Source: DASVEE01 sp036399695 (GTDB lineage: Bacteria > Acidobacteriota > Thermoanaerobaculia > Gp7-AA8). From it: a DNA stretch of 17,148 nucleotides. Below the pieces are notes generated by a model, which was not told where the DNA came from, ran no database searches, and was given only the letters and a program-made list of their open reading frames with translations. The DNA lies in contig DASWMP010000232.1 of NCBI GenBank assembly GCA_036399695.1, positions 1-17,148 of the forward strand, given 5' to 3'. This document shows positions 1 to 9,353 of the stretch, piece by piece. Positions within the stretch are counted from its first letter, which is position 1; each line of letters starts with the position of its first letter. Both the position numbers and the translations under genes were made by a program.

Positions 1-66
1 GCGGAAGTAGCCACCGCTCTTGTACACGTATAGCAGAGCGGTGGCGTGCGTGCGCCACCGCACTCT
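1..66. repeat. GCGGTGGC palindromic repeat, copy 1 (truncated left arm)
   Basis: Two nested hairpins are visible. GCCACCGCTCT (10-20) pairs with AGAGCGGTGGC (35-45) around a TGTACACGTATA-like centre. GCGGTGGCG (38-46) pairs with CGCCACCGC (53-61). The same architecture recurs at 3554-3623, but here the outer left arm is shortened to GCGGAAGTA, or is cut by the window edge. The copy lies just past the terminator of the minus-strand amidohydrolase gene. It resembles REP/BIME-type palindromes; no transposase of the RAYT type is in the window. Confidence 0.8.
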
Positions 67-69
67 GAG

Positions 70-105
70 AAAAGGGACCGGCGCACTTGCGTCGCGCCGG
101 TCCCT
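70..105 (-). terminator. Intrinsic terminator of the PD40/amidohydrolase gene
   Basis: GGGACCGGCGC (74-84) and GCGCCGGTCCC (94-104) form a perfect 11-bp GC-rich stem with a 9-nt loop. On the minus strand the stem is followed at once by TTTT (73-70). It starts 8 nt beyond the stop codon at 113-115, which fits a rho-independent terminator for that gene. Confidence 0.85.
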
Positions 106-112
106 CCGGAGC

Positions 113-3538
<3,426 letters not shown>

Positions 3539-3553
3539 CGAGGGTCCTTTCTT

Positions 3554-3623
3554 GGAGTGCGGTGGCGAAAGCCACCGCTCTGTTACACGTGTAGAAGAGC
3601 GGTGGCGTGCGCCACCGCACTCC
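3554..3623. repeat. GCGGTGGC palindromic repeat, copy 2 (complete)
   Basis: Outer arms GGAGTGCGGTGGCG (3554-3567) and CGCCACCGCACTCC (3610-3623) are exact inverse complements. Inner arms GCCACCGCTCT (3571-3581) and AGAGCGGTGGC (3596-3606) also match, and the centre TACACGTGTA (3584-3593) is a perfect palindrome. It can fold as one long cruciform or as two side hairpins; the left one has a GAAA tetraloop. It fills the gap between the queA stop and the ribosome-binding site of the amidohydrolase gene. Confidence 0.92.
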
Positions 3624-3635
3624 GAGACTGCTCCG

Positions 3636-4658
3636 CTACCGCCGTGTCAGCAGCATGCAATCCCCATAGCTGTAAAAGTAATAGCCGGCGCGGATCGCCT
3701 CCGCGTAGGCATTGCGGATCGTGTCCATCCCGGCAAACGCGGACACGAGCATCAGCAGGGTCGACTCCGGCAGATGAAAGTTCGTCAGCAGGCGGTCCAC
3801 TGCCTGGAACTCGTAGCCGGGGGTGATGAAGATCGAGGTCTCGTTTGGGCCGGGCTCGAACCGCCCGCCGCCCGCGCGGATGGCGCTTTCGAGCGTGCGC
3901 ACGGAAGTCGTGCCCACGGCCACGATCGTCCGCTTAGCCTCTTTGGCCGCGTTCAGCTTCGCCGCGGCGTCGGGACTGATCTCGTAGCGCTCGGAGTCCA
4001 TGCGGTGCTCGGCGATGTCATCGACCTTCACCGGCTTGAACGTGCCGATGCCGACGTGGAGGGTCACGCGCACTATCTCGATGCCGCGCGCTTCCAGTTC
4101 ATCGAGGATCTCTTGCGTAAAGTGCAGGCCGGCGGTCGGGGCGGCGATGGCGCCGCGGCGGTTGGCGTAGACGGTCTGGTAGGCCTCGCGATCGCCGGCG
4201 CGGGCCTCGTCTCGATGGATGTACGGCGGGAGCGGGGGGATGCCGAGGCGCTCGATCTCTTCGAGGTCGCCGTCGAAGCGGATCGTGACCGTCCCCTCTC
4301 CTTTCTCAACGACGTCCGCGCGGAGGGCGGGGGAGAACGTCACGGTGTCGCCGGGGCGGACGCGCTTGGCCGGCTTGCACCACGTCTCCCACGTCACGTC
4401 GTCGAGCTGGCGCGTCAGGAGGAACTCGATCGGGTTCTTCATCTGCCCCTTCGGCTCGGCGTAGAGGCGGGCGGGGATGACGCGGGTATCGTTGAGGACG
4501 AGGAGGTCGCCGGGACTGAGGCGCGACGGGAAACTGGCGAAGGAATCGTGCTCGATGGCGGCCGGCGTCACGACCATCATCCGCGATTTTCCCCGCTCGC
4601 GCGGCTCCTGGGCGATGAGCTCGGGAGGCAAGTCGTAGGTGAAGTCGGTCCGCTTCAT
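3636..4658 (-). CDS. queA: S-adenosylmethionine:tRNA ribosyltransferase-isomerase
   Basis: This enzyme transfers and isomerises the ribosyl group of SAM onto 7-aminomethyl-7-deazaguanine in tRNA, giving epoxyqueuosine. It is the penultimate step of queuosine synthesis and is cytoplasmic. The 340-residue product has the usual family length and motifs: LPPELIAQEPRERGKSR near the N-terminus, GDLLVLNDTRVIPARL, WCKPAKRVRPGD, APTAGLHFT, HVGIGTFKPV, HRMDSERYEI, VAVGTTSVRTLES, NFHLPESTLLMLV and the C-terminal GYYFYSYGDCML. The frame stays open upstream to 5246, but that part is antisense to the neighbouring gene and a repeat. The ATG at 4658 gives the family N-terminus MKRTDFTYDLP. No other queuosine gene is in the window. 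Confidence 0.97.
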   Translation of the reverse strand: MKRTDFTYDLPPELIAQEPRERGKSRMMVVTPAAIEHDSFASFPSRLSPGDLLVLNDTRVIPARLYAEPKGQMKNPIEFLLTRQLDDVTWETWCKPAKRVRPGDTVTFSPALRADVVEKGEGTVTIRFDGDLEEIERLGIPPLPPYIHRDEARAGDREAYQTVYANRRGAIAAPTAGLHFTQEILDELEARGIEIVRVTLHVGIGTFKPVKVDDIAEHRMDSERYEISPDAAAKLNAAKEAKRTIVAVGTTSVRTLESAIRAGGGRFEPGPNETSIFITPGYEFQAVDRLLTNFHLPESTLLMLVSAFAGMDTIRNAYAEAIRAGYYFYSYGDCMLLTRR

Positions 4659-4679
4659 TAGAATCGCGGGCGGATGATA
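4659..4679. promoter_or_regulatory. Candidate overlapping divergent promoters (-10 hexamers)
   Basis: The two start codons are only 15 bp apart. TAGAAT (4659-4664, plus) lies 9 nt before the mogA/moaB-type ATG. TATCAT on the minus strand (4679-4674) lies 15 nt before the queA ATG. Both would give very short leaders or leaderless mRNAs, and neither start has a convincing Shine-Dalgarno. No clear -35 boxes are seen, so this is tentative. Confidence 0.3.
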
Positions 4680-5144
4680 CGCGCTCGCGTCATCACCTGC
4701 AGCGACGCCGCGTCGGCGGGCAGGCGGGAGGACCGATCCGGCCCCGCCGTCCGCGCCGCGCTCGAAGCGCAGGGCATCGAAGTCGACCGCATCGTCGTCG
4801 TGACGGATGACGTCGCCACCATCGCCGCGGCCATCGTCGAAGCGACGGACGGGGAAGGGCTGCGCCTCGTCGTCACCACCGGCGGCACTGGCATCGCCCC
4901 GCGCGACGTCACCCCCGAAGCGACGATGACGGTGTGCGACCGCCTCATCCCCGGCTTCGGCGAAGCCATGCGCCGCACCTCCCCCAAGGCCCCCCTCTCC
5001 CGAGCCCAGGCCGCCACCCGCGGAGCGGCACTCGTCGTGAATCTGCCCGGCAGCGTAGCCGGCGCCACCGAGAATCTGGAGGCGATCGTGCACCTGATCC
5101 CGCACGCGCTGGAGTTGCTGGCGGGGAGAACCGCGCACGAGTGA
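4674..5144 (+). CDS. Molybdopterin adenylyltransferase-like protein (MogA/MoaB family)
   Basis: A 156-residue cytoplasmic protein of the MogA/MoaB fold, which in molybdenum-cofactor synthesis adenylylates molybdopterin before metal insertion. Family motifs are an N-terminal SDAASAGRREDRSGP (10-24), the nucleotide/pterin-binding TTGGTG (68-73), RDVTPEA (77-83, closer to the MogA form than to E. coli MoaB) and NLPGSVAGA (123-131). The ATG is 15 bp from the divergent queA start. Assignment between mogA and moaB is not settled by sequence inspection. No other moa or moe gene is present in the window. Confidence 0.9.
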   Translation: MIRARVITCSDAASAGRREDRSGPAVRAALEAQGIEVDRIVVVTDDVATIAAAIVEATDGEGLRLVVTTGGTGIAPRDVTPEATMTVCDRLIPGFGEAMRRTSPKAPLSRAQAATRGAALVVNLPGSVAGATENLEAIVHLIPHALELLAGRTAHE

Positions 5145-5155
5145 GGCGTTGAAGC

Positions 5156-5251
5156 GTTTTTGGTTGTTGGTTTTTGGTTTTTGGTGCTCCGCTACGCGAT
5201 GACCGTCGCACAGCGCAGCCACCAAAAACCAACAACCAAAAACCAAAAACC
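5156..5251. repeat. Heptamer palindromic element (GGTTTTT type), intergenic copy
   Basis: The left arm (5156-5186) is built from 7-bp units GGTTTTT and GGTTGTT ending GGTG. The right arm (5220-5251) is CACC followed by AAAAACC and AACAACC units. The inner 11 bp (5176-5186 with 5220-5230) pair perfectly. Further out the odd GGTTGTT unit sits at a different position in each arm. The 33-nt centre contains GATGAC and ends AGCGCAGC, as does the second copy at 13016-13125. It fills most of the gap between the mogA/moaB-type gene and namZ. Confidence 0.9.
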
Positions 5252-5276
5252 GCCCTTAGCCAAACATGGAGATCGA

Positions 5277-6470
5277 ATGACAGTACGACCGGGCCTCGAA
5301 GTCCTCATCTACGACGAACCGTGGCGCATCCAGGGGAAGCGCATCGGGCTCGTGACGAACCAGAGCGCCGTCACGGGCGATCTGCAGCATGCCGTCAAAC
5401 TGCTTCACGCGGGCCGCGGCTGGAAACTCACGGCGCTCTTCGGCCCCGAGCACGGCATCTGGGGTGAGGCGCAGGACATGGCCCACGTCGATCATTCGAC
5501 CGATCCGCTGACCGGCCTGGACGTCTACTCCCTCTACGGGGACAAGGAATCCGACCTCGCGCCGCAGCGAGACGTCCTGCGCAACCTCGACGCTCTCGTC
5601 ATCGACCTGCAGGACATCGGCTCCCGCTACTACACCTTCATCTACACCATGGCGTTGTGCATGCGCGAAGCGGCGCCGCTGGGGCTGGAGGTCATCGTCC
5701 TCGACCGGCCCAATCCCATCGACGGGGCGCACATCGAGGGCAACATCCGCGAGGACAGCTACTCCAGCTTCGTCGGCATGTTCCCCCTGCCGACGCGCCA
5801 CGGCCTGACCGCCGGCGAGCTGGCCCGCTACTTCGCCCGCTACTACGCCGAGATCCAGAAGGTGGAGTGCAACCTCACGGTCGTGCCGATGCGCGGCTGG
5901 TCGCGCTCCATGTGGTGGGGCGACACCGGCCTGCCGTGGGTCATCCCCTCCCCCAATATGCCCACCGTCTACACCGCCGCCGTGTATCCGGGCATGTGCC
6001 TCGTCGAGGGCACGAACCTCAGCGAAGGGCGCGGCACGACGCATCCGTTCGAGTTCTTCGGCGCCCCCTGGCTGGAGTCGTTCAAGCTGGCCGACCGGCT
6101 CAATCACCTCGACCTGCCGGGCGTCCGCTTCCGCCCCCACTACTTCATGCCCACGTTCCACAAGCACGCCGGCAAGGTCTGCGGCGGCGTCGAGCTGCAC
6201 GTGACGAACCGCGGCATCTTCGAGCCCTACCGCACCGGCCTCTGGTGCCTCAAGATCGCCCACGACATGAACCCCGACCAGTTCCAGTGGCGCACCGAGA
6301 CCTACGAGTTCGTCAGCGACCGCCTGGCCATCGACCTCCTGGCCGGCAGTTCCAAGTACCGCGAGCTGGTCGAAGGCGGCGGCAACGTGGATGACTGGGT
6401 CGTGGAGTGGGAAGAACCGCTCCGCGAGTTCGTCCGGGCCAAATCGGAGTTTCTGTTGTACCGGGATTAG
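5277..6470 (+). CDS. namZ: Exo-beta-N-acetylmuramidase family protein (DUF1343/GH171, NamZ-like)
   Basis: A 397-residue protein of the former DUF1343 family, whose characterised members (B. subtilis NamZ/YbbC) release N-acetylmuramic acid from the non-reducing end of peptidoglycan fragments. Landmarks are IGLVTNQSAV (23-32), the family-typical FGPEHGIWGE with Glu58, DIGSRYYTFIYTM, VLDRPNPI, PTRHGLTAGE, WVIPSPNMPT and VEGTNLSEGRGT. The ATG at 5277 has GGAG 5 nt upstream. The frame is open to 5160, but that extension is only translated repeat and is rejected. With this start there is no signal peptide, so a cytoplasmic role in muropeptide recycling is inferred. No murQ, nagZ or transporter is adjacent. 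Confidence 0.9.
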   Translation: MTVRPGLEVLIYDEPWRIQGKRIGLVTNQSAVTGDLQHAVKLLHAGRGWKLTALFGPEHGIWGEAQDMAHVDHSTDPLTGLDVYSLYGDKESDLAPQRDVLRNLDALVIDLQDIGSRYYTFIYTMALCMREAAPLGLEVIVLDRPNPIDGAHIEGNIREDSYSSFVGMFPLPTRHGLTAGELARYFARYYAEIQKVECNLTVVPMRGWSRSMWWGDTGLPWVIPSPNMPTVYTAAVYPGMCLVEGTNLSEGRGTTHPFEFFGAPWLESFKLADRLNHLDLPGVRFRPHYFMPTFHKHAGKVCGGVELHVTNRGIFEPYRTGLWCLKIAHDMNPDQFQWRTETYEFVSDRLAIDLLAGSSKYRELVEGGGNVDDWVVEWEEPLREFVRAKSEFLLYRD

Positions 6471-6516
6471 GGATCAGGGCCGGGGCCCGGCGCCCAGTGG
6501 GGGTCAGGCCCGAGGG

Positions 6517-6570
6517 TCAGGGGGCGGCCGCACAGGAATCACGCCCCCTGAACCTTGGGGCTGCCCCCAA
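6517..6570 (+). terminator. Tandem hairpins downstream of namZ (possible terminator)
   Basis: TCAGGGGGCG (6517-6526) pairs perfectly with CGCCCCCTGA (6542-6551). A second hairpin TTGGGG (6555-6560)/CCCCAA (6565-6570) follows. There is no U-tract, so an intrinsic terminator is uncertain. GGGTCAGG also occurs twice 14 bp apart (6501, 6515), so this may be decayed repeat. Confidence 0.35.
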
Positions 6571-6579
6571 CCAGGCCCA

Positions 6580-6691
6580 GGATTGAGAATTGAGAATTGA
6601 GGATTGAGGAAAGCACCCGCCCGCGGACGTTTCTCCTTCCTCAATCCTCAATTCTCAATCCTCAATCCTCAATCCCCAATCCCCAATCCCC
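6580..6691. repeat. Heptamer palindromic element (GGATTGA/TCAATCC type)
   Basis: The left arm 6580-6609 is four 7-bp units (GGATTGA, GAATTGA, GAATTGA, GGATTGA) plus GG. The right arm 6639-6691 is CC plus seven units (TCAATCC, TCAATTC, then TCAATCC and CCAATCC forms). The inner 30 nt of the arms pair with one mismatch around a 29-nt loop. The unit length matches the 5156 and 13016 elements, but the sequence is different. The region 6471-6773 holds no gene; it consists of this element, the hairpins before it and the CCCGAGC repeat after it. Confidence 0.9.
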
Positions 6692-6712
6692 ATGCTGACC
6701 CTCCCGAACATC

Positions 6713-6733
6713 CCCGAGCCCCGAGCCCCGAGC
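6713..6733. repeat. Three tandem CCCGAGC heptamers
   Basis: Three exact head-to-tail copies of CCCGAGC occupy 6713-6719, 6720-6726 and 6727-6733. This is a third heptamer sequence, placed 22 bp after the TCAATCC element. No matching inverted arm was found nearby. Confidence 0.75.
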
Positions 6734-6773
6734 TCCGGCCCCTGTGGCTCGCCTCTTGTAGAGCCTGACAGGC

Positions 6774-6956
6774 ATGAACTGGCTCGTGTGGCTTGGCCTC
6801 GCTGTTCTCATCGCCGGAGTTGCTGCCGTGACCGGGCTCAAGCCCAAGGGAACGCGGCACGTTGCGCACACGCGCATGATGGGCGTGGGGCGGATCTTCC
6901 TCTTCATCATCGTCGCGGTCTTCGCCTACATGGCCTATCGCGCCCGTGGGGGCTGA
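6774..6956 (+). CDS. Small two-helix membrane protein, unknown function
   Basis: A 60-residue product with two hydrophobic segments, about 3-22 (starting WLVWLGLAVL) and about 40-55 (IFLFIIVAVFAYMAY). They are joined by a basic loop containing KPKGTRHVAHTRMMGVG. Hydrophobic helices with Lys/Arg/His in the loop and at the C-terminus (YRARGG) are what a real small integral membrane protein looks like, and the complementary strand lacks comparable order. There is no strong Shine-Dalgarno before the ATG at 6774. It converges with the oxidoreductase gene, with 29 bp between stops. I do not recognise a named family. Confidence 0.65.
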   Translation: MNWLVWLGLAVLIAGVAAVTGLKPKGTRHVAHTRMMGVGRIFLFIIVAVFAYMAYRARGG

Positions 6957-6985
6957 CAGGTCATCGCTCCCGCGAGCGCCCTGGG

Positions 6986-7826
6986 CTACCGGAACGCCGC
7001 CGTATGCTCCGCAGCCCACTCCCGGAACGTGCGCGCCGGCCTGCCCAGCAGCTCAGCCACTGTCTCCGTGACGTACGCCGGCCGCCCCACCGCCGCATCC
7101 CACGCTGCCAGCAGCATGTCGGCGATTGGCGAAGGCATCACCTGCCGGAACTGGTCGGGCGACAGCTCTTCGAACCGGATCTCGCGGCCGAGCGCCGCGC
7201 CGATGGCGTGTACCTGCGCCTCCTGCGTCAGCGATTCCGGTCCGGTCAGGACGTAGTCGCCGCCGGCGAGCCGTTCGCCGCGGAGCGCTAGCGCCGCCAC
7301 CGCGGCGATGTCGCGATCGTCGATCGGCGCCGTCTCTACCGAGCCATACGGCCACCGCACGACACCCGTCTCCCGGATCGCTGGCCCCCCACCACATCGC
7401 GGTATCCGAGGAGAACATCCCCGGCCGGATCAGCGTCGATACGAGTCCCGCTTCGGCGAGGCGCCTTTCGATGTCTGCATGCATCCGCGCCATCGGATTC
7501 GGCTGCTGAAAGAACGGATGGGCCGTCTGATGCGGTGATGAGAGGAACACGACCCGCACACTATGCGCGGCCAGCCGCTCGATGACCTCCGGCACCGTCG
7601 CCGGCGCCGCCGTCCAGACCAGAAAGACCGTCGAGATACCTTCGAGTGCCGCATCCAGCGACTCCGGCACCGTCAGGTCCCCCGCCACGACCTCGAGCGC
7701 CGCCGGCAACCCCGTCACCCCGACCCGCCGGGTCATTGCCCGCACCGGCACCCCGGCAGCAAGCAGCTCCTCCGCCACCAGCTCCCCCACCCGCCCCGTC
7801 GCCCCCGTCACCAGCACCGGCCGCAT
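6986..7826 (-). pseudogene. NmrA-like NAD(P)-binding oxidoreductase, frameshifted
   Basis: The gene is an atypical SDR/NmrA-type Rossmann protein: LVTGATGRVG at the N-terminus (glycine motif 8-14), VVAGDLTVPESLDAAL, VFLVWTAAP, VVFLSSPHQT and LIRPGMFSSDTAMWWG. At the run of six C at 7385-7390 the frame changes. Removing one base joins WWG to PAIRETGVVRWPYG and on through IDDRDIAAVAALAL, YVLTGPESLTQ, FEELSPDQFRQ and RTFREWAAEH to the stop at 6986-6988. The repaired protein would be 279 residues, about the family length. Both halves remain well conserved, so a sequencing error, a recent mutation or a slippery run are all possible. The ATG at 7826 overlaps the upstream stop (TGATG), implying translational coupling. 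Confidence 0.85.
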
Positions 7827-8224
7827 CACCAGCACCTCACTGCGATGAGGTATGTCGCAGTGCCCGCGAAATAAGACGCGACGTCGTTCCAGTCCGGAAC
7901 CGACGCCCGATACTCCGGCACGACGAGTTCCCAGAATGCGGCAGCAAAGCACGTAAGAGCGATCGCCGGCCACACGCGCCTGAAGAGCGCGAGACGAAAA
8001 GGTGACATCGCCACAAGCGCATCACTGAACGCAACGAGCGCAATGGCCGCAACAACGTCATTGAAGTGGCCGCGCAGAAACGAGCCGCCGATCACAGGTC
8101 CAAGGTAAAGCTGATTCGACAAATATGCTGCGGCACAGCCGAAGACGATGATCGCGTCTAGAAGAGCGACATGATGACGATCGCTACCACGATTCCCAGC
8201 GCGATGATGAGTATCCACCCGCAT
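7826..8224 (-). CDS. Small integral membrane protein, unknown function
   Basis: 132 residues with four probable membrane segments near 21-36, 57-73, 86-102 and 113-130. Two similar motifs, RGHFNDVVA and DWNDVASYF, lie at the starts of segments 2 and 4, with WELVVPEY between. This layout is reminiscent of small VanZ-like or 'magnesium citrate secondary transporter'-type proteins, but I am not confident of any family. The ATG at 8224 has AAAGG 9 nt upstream and gives a 67-nt overlap with the preceding gene. GTG at 8218 is an alternative. The first 20 residues are His/Arg-rich and may not be translated. Its stop overlaps the oxidoreductase start. Confidence 0.7.
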   Translation of the reverse strand: MRVDTHHRAGNRGSDRHHVALLDAIIVFGCAAAYLSNQLYLGPVIGGSFLRGHFNDVVAAIALVAFSDALVAMSPFRLALFRRVWPAIALTCFAAAFWELVVPEYRASVPDWNDVASYFAGTATYLIAVRCW

Positions 8225-8478
8225 GCACCCGTGCCTTTCTGAACGACGACCGCCGGCGCAGGTCGGGAGTCATACCTTGGACCAGGGGCAATCGGAACCG
8301 CCATCGCGTTTCGCAGCGCCCTGAGTTCCTCCAGGTCCTTGACGTACATCCACTGCCCTAGCACCGGGTGATAGACGTAGTGATGATCTTGTACTTTCCG
8401 CTGTTGATACCAGAGCACCACATGGTCGAGCGACTCGAGGGTGATCTCGCTTTGCTCGGTTTTGATCCTCCACTCCAT
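8158..8478 (-). CDS. GYF-like domain protein with C-terminal membrane anchor
   Basis: 106 residues from the ATG at 8478 (GAGG 8 nt upstream); a GTG at 8487 would add three residues. The N-terminal half (EWRIKTEQSEITLESLDHVV, then LWYQQRKV, WMYVKDLEELRAL) resembles GYF_2/DUF4339 modules, which carry a 'sets element order, then Trp, then LEELRAL' pattern. A linker rich in Pro/Ala follows, then a single C-terminal helix (about 88-106, ending IVVAIVIMSLF), so it is probably tail-anchored with the domain in the cytoplasm. TATAAA on the minus strand (8506-8501) and a CTGGCG/CGCCAG stem (8517-8533) lie upstream and may be its promoter and the preceding gene's 3' hairpin. The family call is moderate. 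Confidence 0.7.
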   Translation of the reverse strand: MEWRIKTEQSEITLESLDHVVLWYQQRKVQDHHYVYHPVLGQWMYVKDLEELRALRNAMAVPIAPGPRYDSRPAPAVVVQKGTGACGWILIIALGIVVAIVIMSLF

Positions 8479-8549
8479 CCCCGCCACCTCGGCAGCGTAG
8501 TTTATACGGCAACTATCTGGCGGTGGTCGCCAGCACCTGGTTCAGTCCT

Positions 8550-8927
8550 TCACTCCGTGACGTAGTGCGCGAGCGCGAGCTGCACTTCGTAGATCGTCTC
8601 GCCCCGTGGAAACTGGCGCTGGATCGGGAGCGGCATGCCGGCGATCCAGATCTTCAGTTCCGAGTCGAGGTCGAACGTGCCGGCCGACTCGACGGAGAAG
8701 AGGCGGATCGATTTGTAGGGGATGCTCATGAACGCGACCTTCTTGCCCGTCATCCCCTGCCGGTCAACGAGCACGAGCCGCTTTTCGGTGAAGATGAACA
8801 GATCGCGCACCACGCGATAAGCGCGATGCACCTCTTCCCCCGGCAACAGAATCCGCCCCAGTTCCCGCTCCGCCTCACCAACGTCGATCCCCGACGCATT
8901 GCCCAGTAACCCACTCAACAGCCCCAT
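8550..8927 (-). CDS. Bacterial PH-domain protein (bPH_1 / DUF1696 type)
   Basis: 125 residues matching the conserved small PH-domain family throughout: GLLSGLLGNAS at the start, RVVRDLFIFTEKRLVLVD, QGMTGKKVAFMSIPYKSI, FSVESAGTFDLDSELKIWI and a C-terminal YEVQLALAHYV helix. The family has a pleckstrin-homology fold; known members are cytoplasmic and form oligomers, but no enzymatic activity is assigned. The ATG at 8927 has a strong GGAGG 8 nt upstream. A long inverted repeat at 8952-8983 precedes it and may control expression. The neighbour downstream is the GYF-like gene, 71 bp away. Confidence 0.92.
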   Translation of the reverse strand: MGLLSGLLGNASGIDVGEAERELGRILLPGEEVHRAYRVVRDLFIFTEKRLVLVDRQGMTGKKVAFMSIPYKSIRLFSVESAGTFDLDSELKIWIAGMPLPIQRQFPRGETIYEVQLALAHYVTE

Positions 8928-8951
8928 GACGGTTTCCTCCTGCAGGCAAAG

Positions 8952-8983
8952 AGGATCACAATCCGTTCCCGGATCGTGATCCT
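8952..8983 (-). promoter_or_regulatory. Inverted repeat upstream of the PH-domain gene (operator or terminator candidate)
   Basis: AGGATCACAATCC (8952-8964) and GGATCGTGATCCT (8971-8983) pair over 13 bp with one mismatch and a 6-nt loop. It lies 12 bp upstream of the GGAGG of the PH-domain gene and about 100 nt past the stop of the DUF4177-like gene. The sequence after the stem on the minus strand is CTCTTTGCC, a weak U-tract. Either an operator dyad or a terminator is possible. Confidence 0.4.
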
Positions 8984-9083
8984 GAGCGGCATCGCCCCGC
9001 GGCCGACTTCGTGTTTCACGCCGTCACCATCGCCGACCTTTCGCTGGCTCGCTGTGCGCTTCACCTGGTCTGTCCGATCAGAC

Positions 9084-9353
9084 TCAATTGCGAACCGTTT
9101 CGCCGGCTCCGATTTTGGGGCGCTTGAGGATCAACTCGTACGCCATCGAGCCGCCGCTCGATGCGCGGCGGGCGGCGGCGATTTCCCACCCTTCGCGGCC
9201 GTACATCGCCATCTCTTCGCTGAAGAGGTAGTCGTTCGGCACCTCGATCCTGTACTCCCACTGCCGGGGCCTGCGCGCATCGAAGAGTGGGCGGCTCGTT
9301 GCCCTGCGACACAGGCGCGTGGCGTTGCCACACGGGGCGTGTGGCGTTGCCAC
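9084..9353 (-). CDS. DUF4177-like small protein, N-terminus uncertain
   Basis: The conserved core begins at QWEYRIEV (Trp32 from this start), continues with MYGREGWEIAAARR (Gly-Trp 55-56) and ends with AYELILKRPK (71-80). This is the WEYK...GREGWEL...FKRP pattern of DUF4177 proteins of about 50-70 residues, whose function is unknown. Upstream of the core the reading frame runs into the hairpin array. The only start codons in frame are non-ATG; the GTG at 9353 lies inside array unit 2. No Shine-Dalgarno is evident. The array has probably displaced the original start region, or the gene begins at a rare codon closer to the core. Residues before about 30 should not be trusted. Confidence 0.65.
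   Translation of the reverse strand: MATPHAPCGNATRLCRRATSRPLFDARRPRQWEYRIEVPNDYLFSEEMAMYGREGWEIAAARRASSGGSMAYELILKRPKIGAGETVRN

Noticed and set aside
4659..5246. N-terminal extension of queA
   Set aside because: It is antisense to the mogA/moaB-type gene and ends in translated heptamer repeat; the family N-terminus begins at 4658.
5160..5276. 39-residue N-terminal extension of namZ (MVVGFWFLVL...)
   Set aside because: Encoded wholly by the intergenic repeat; the ATG at 5277 has a good ribosome-binding site and the family start.
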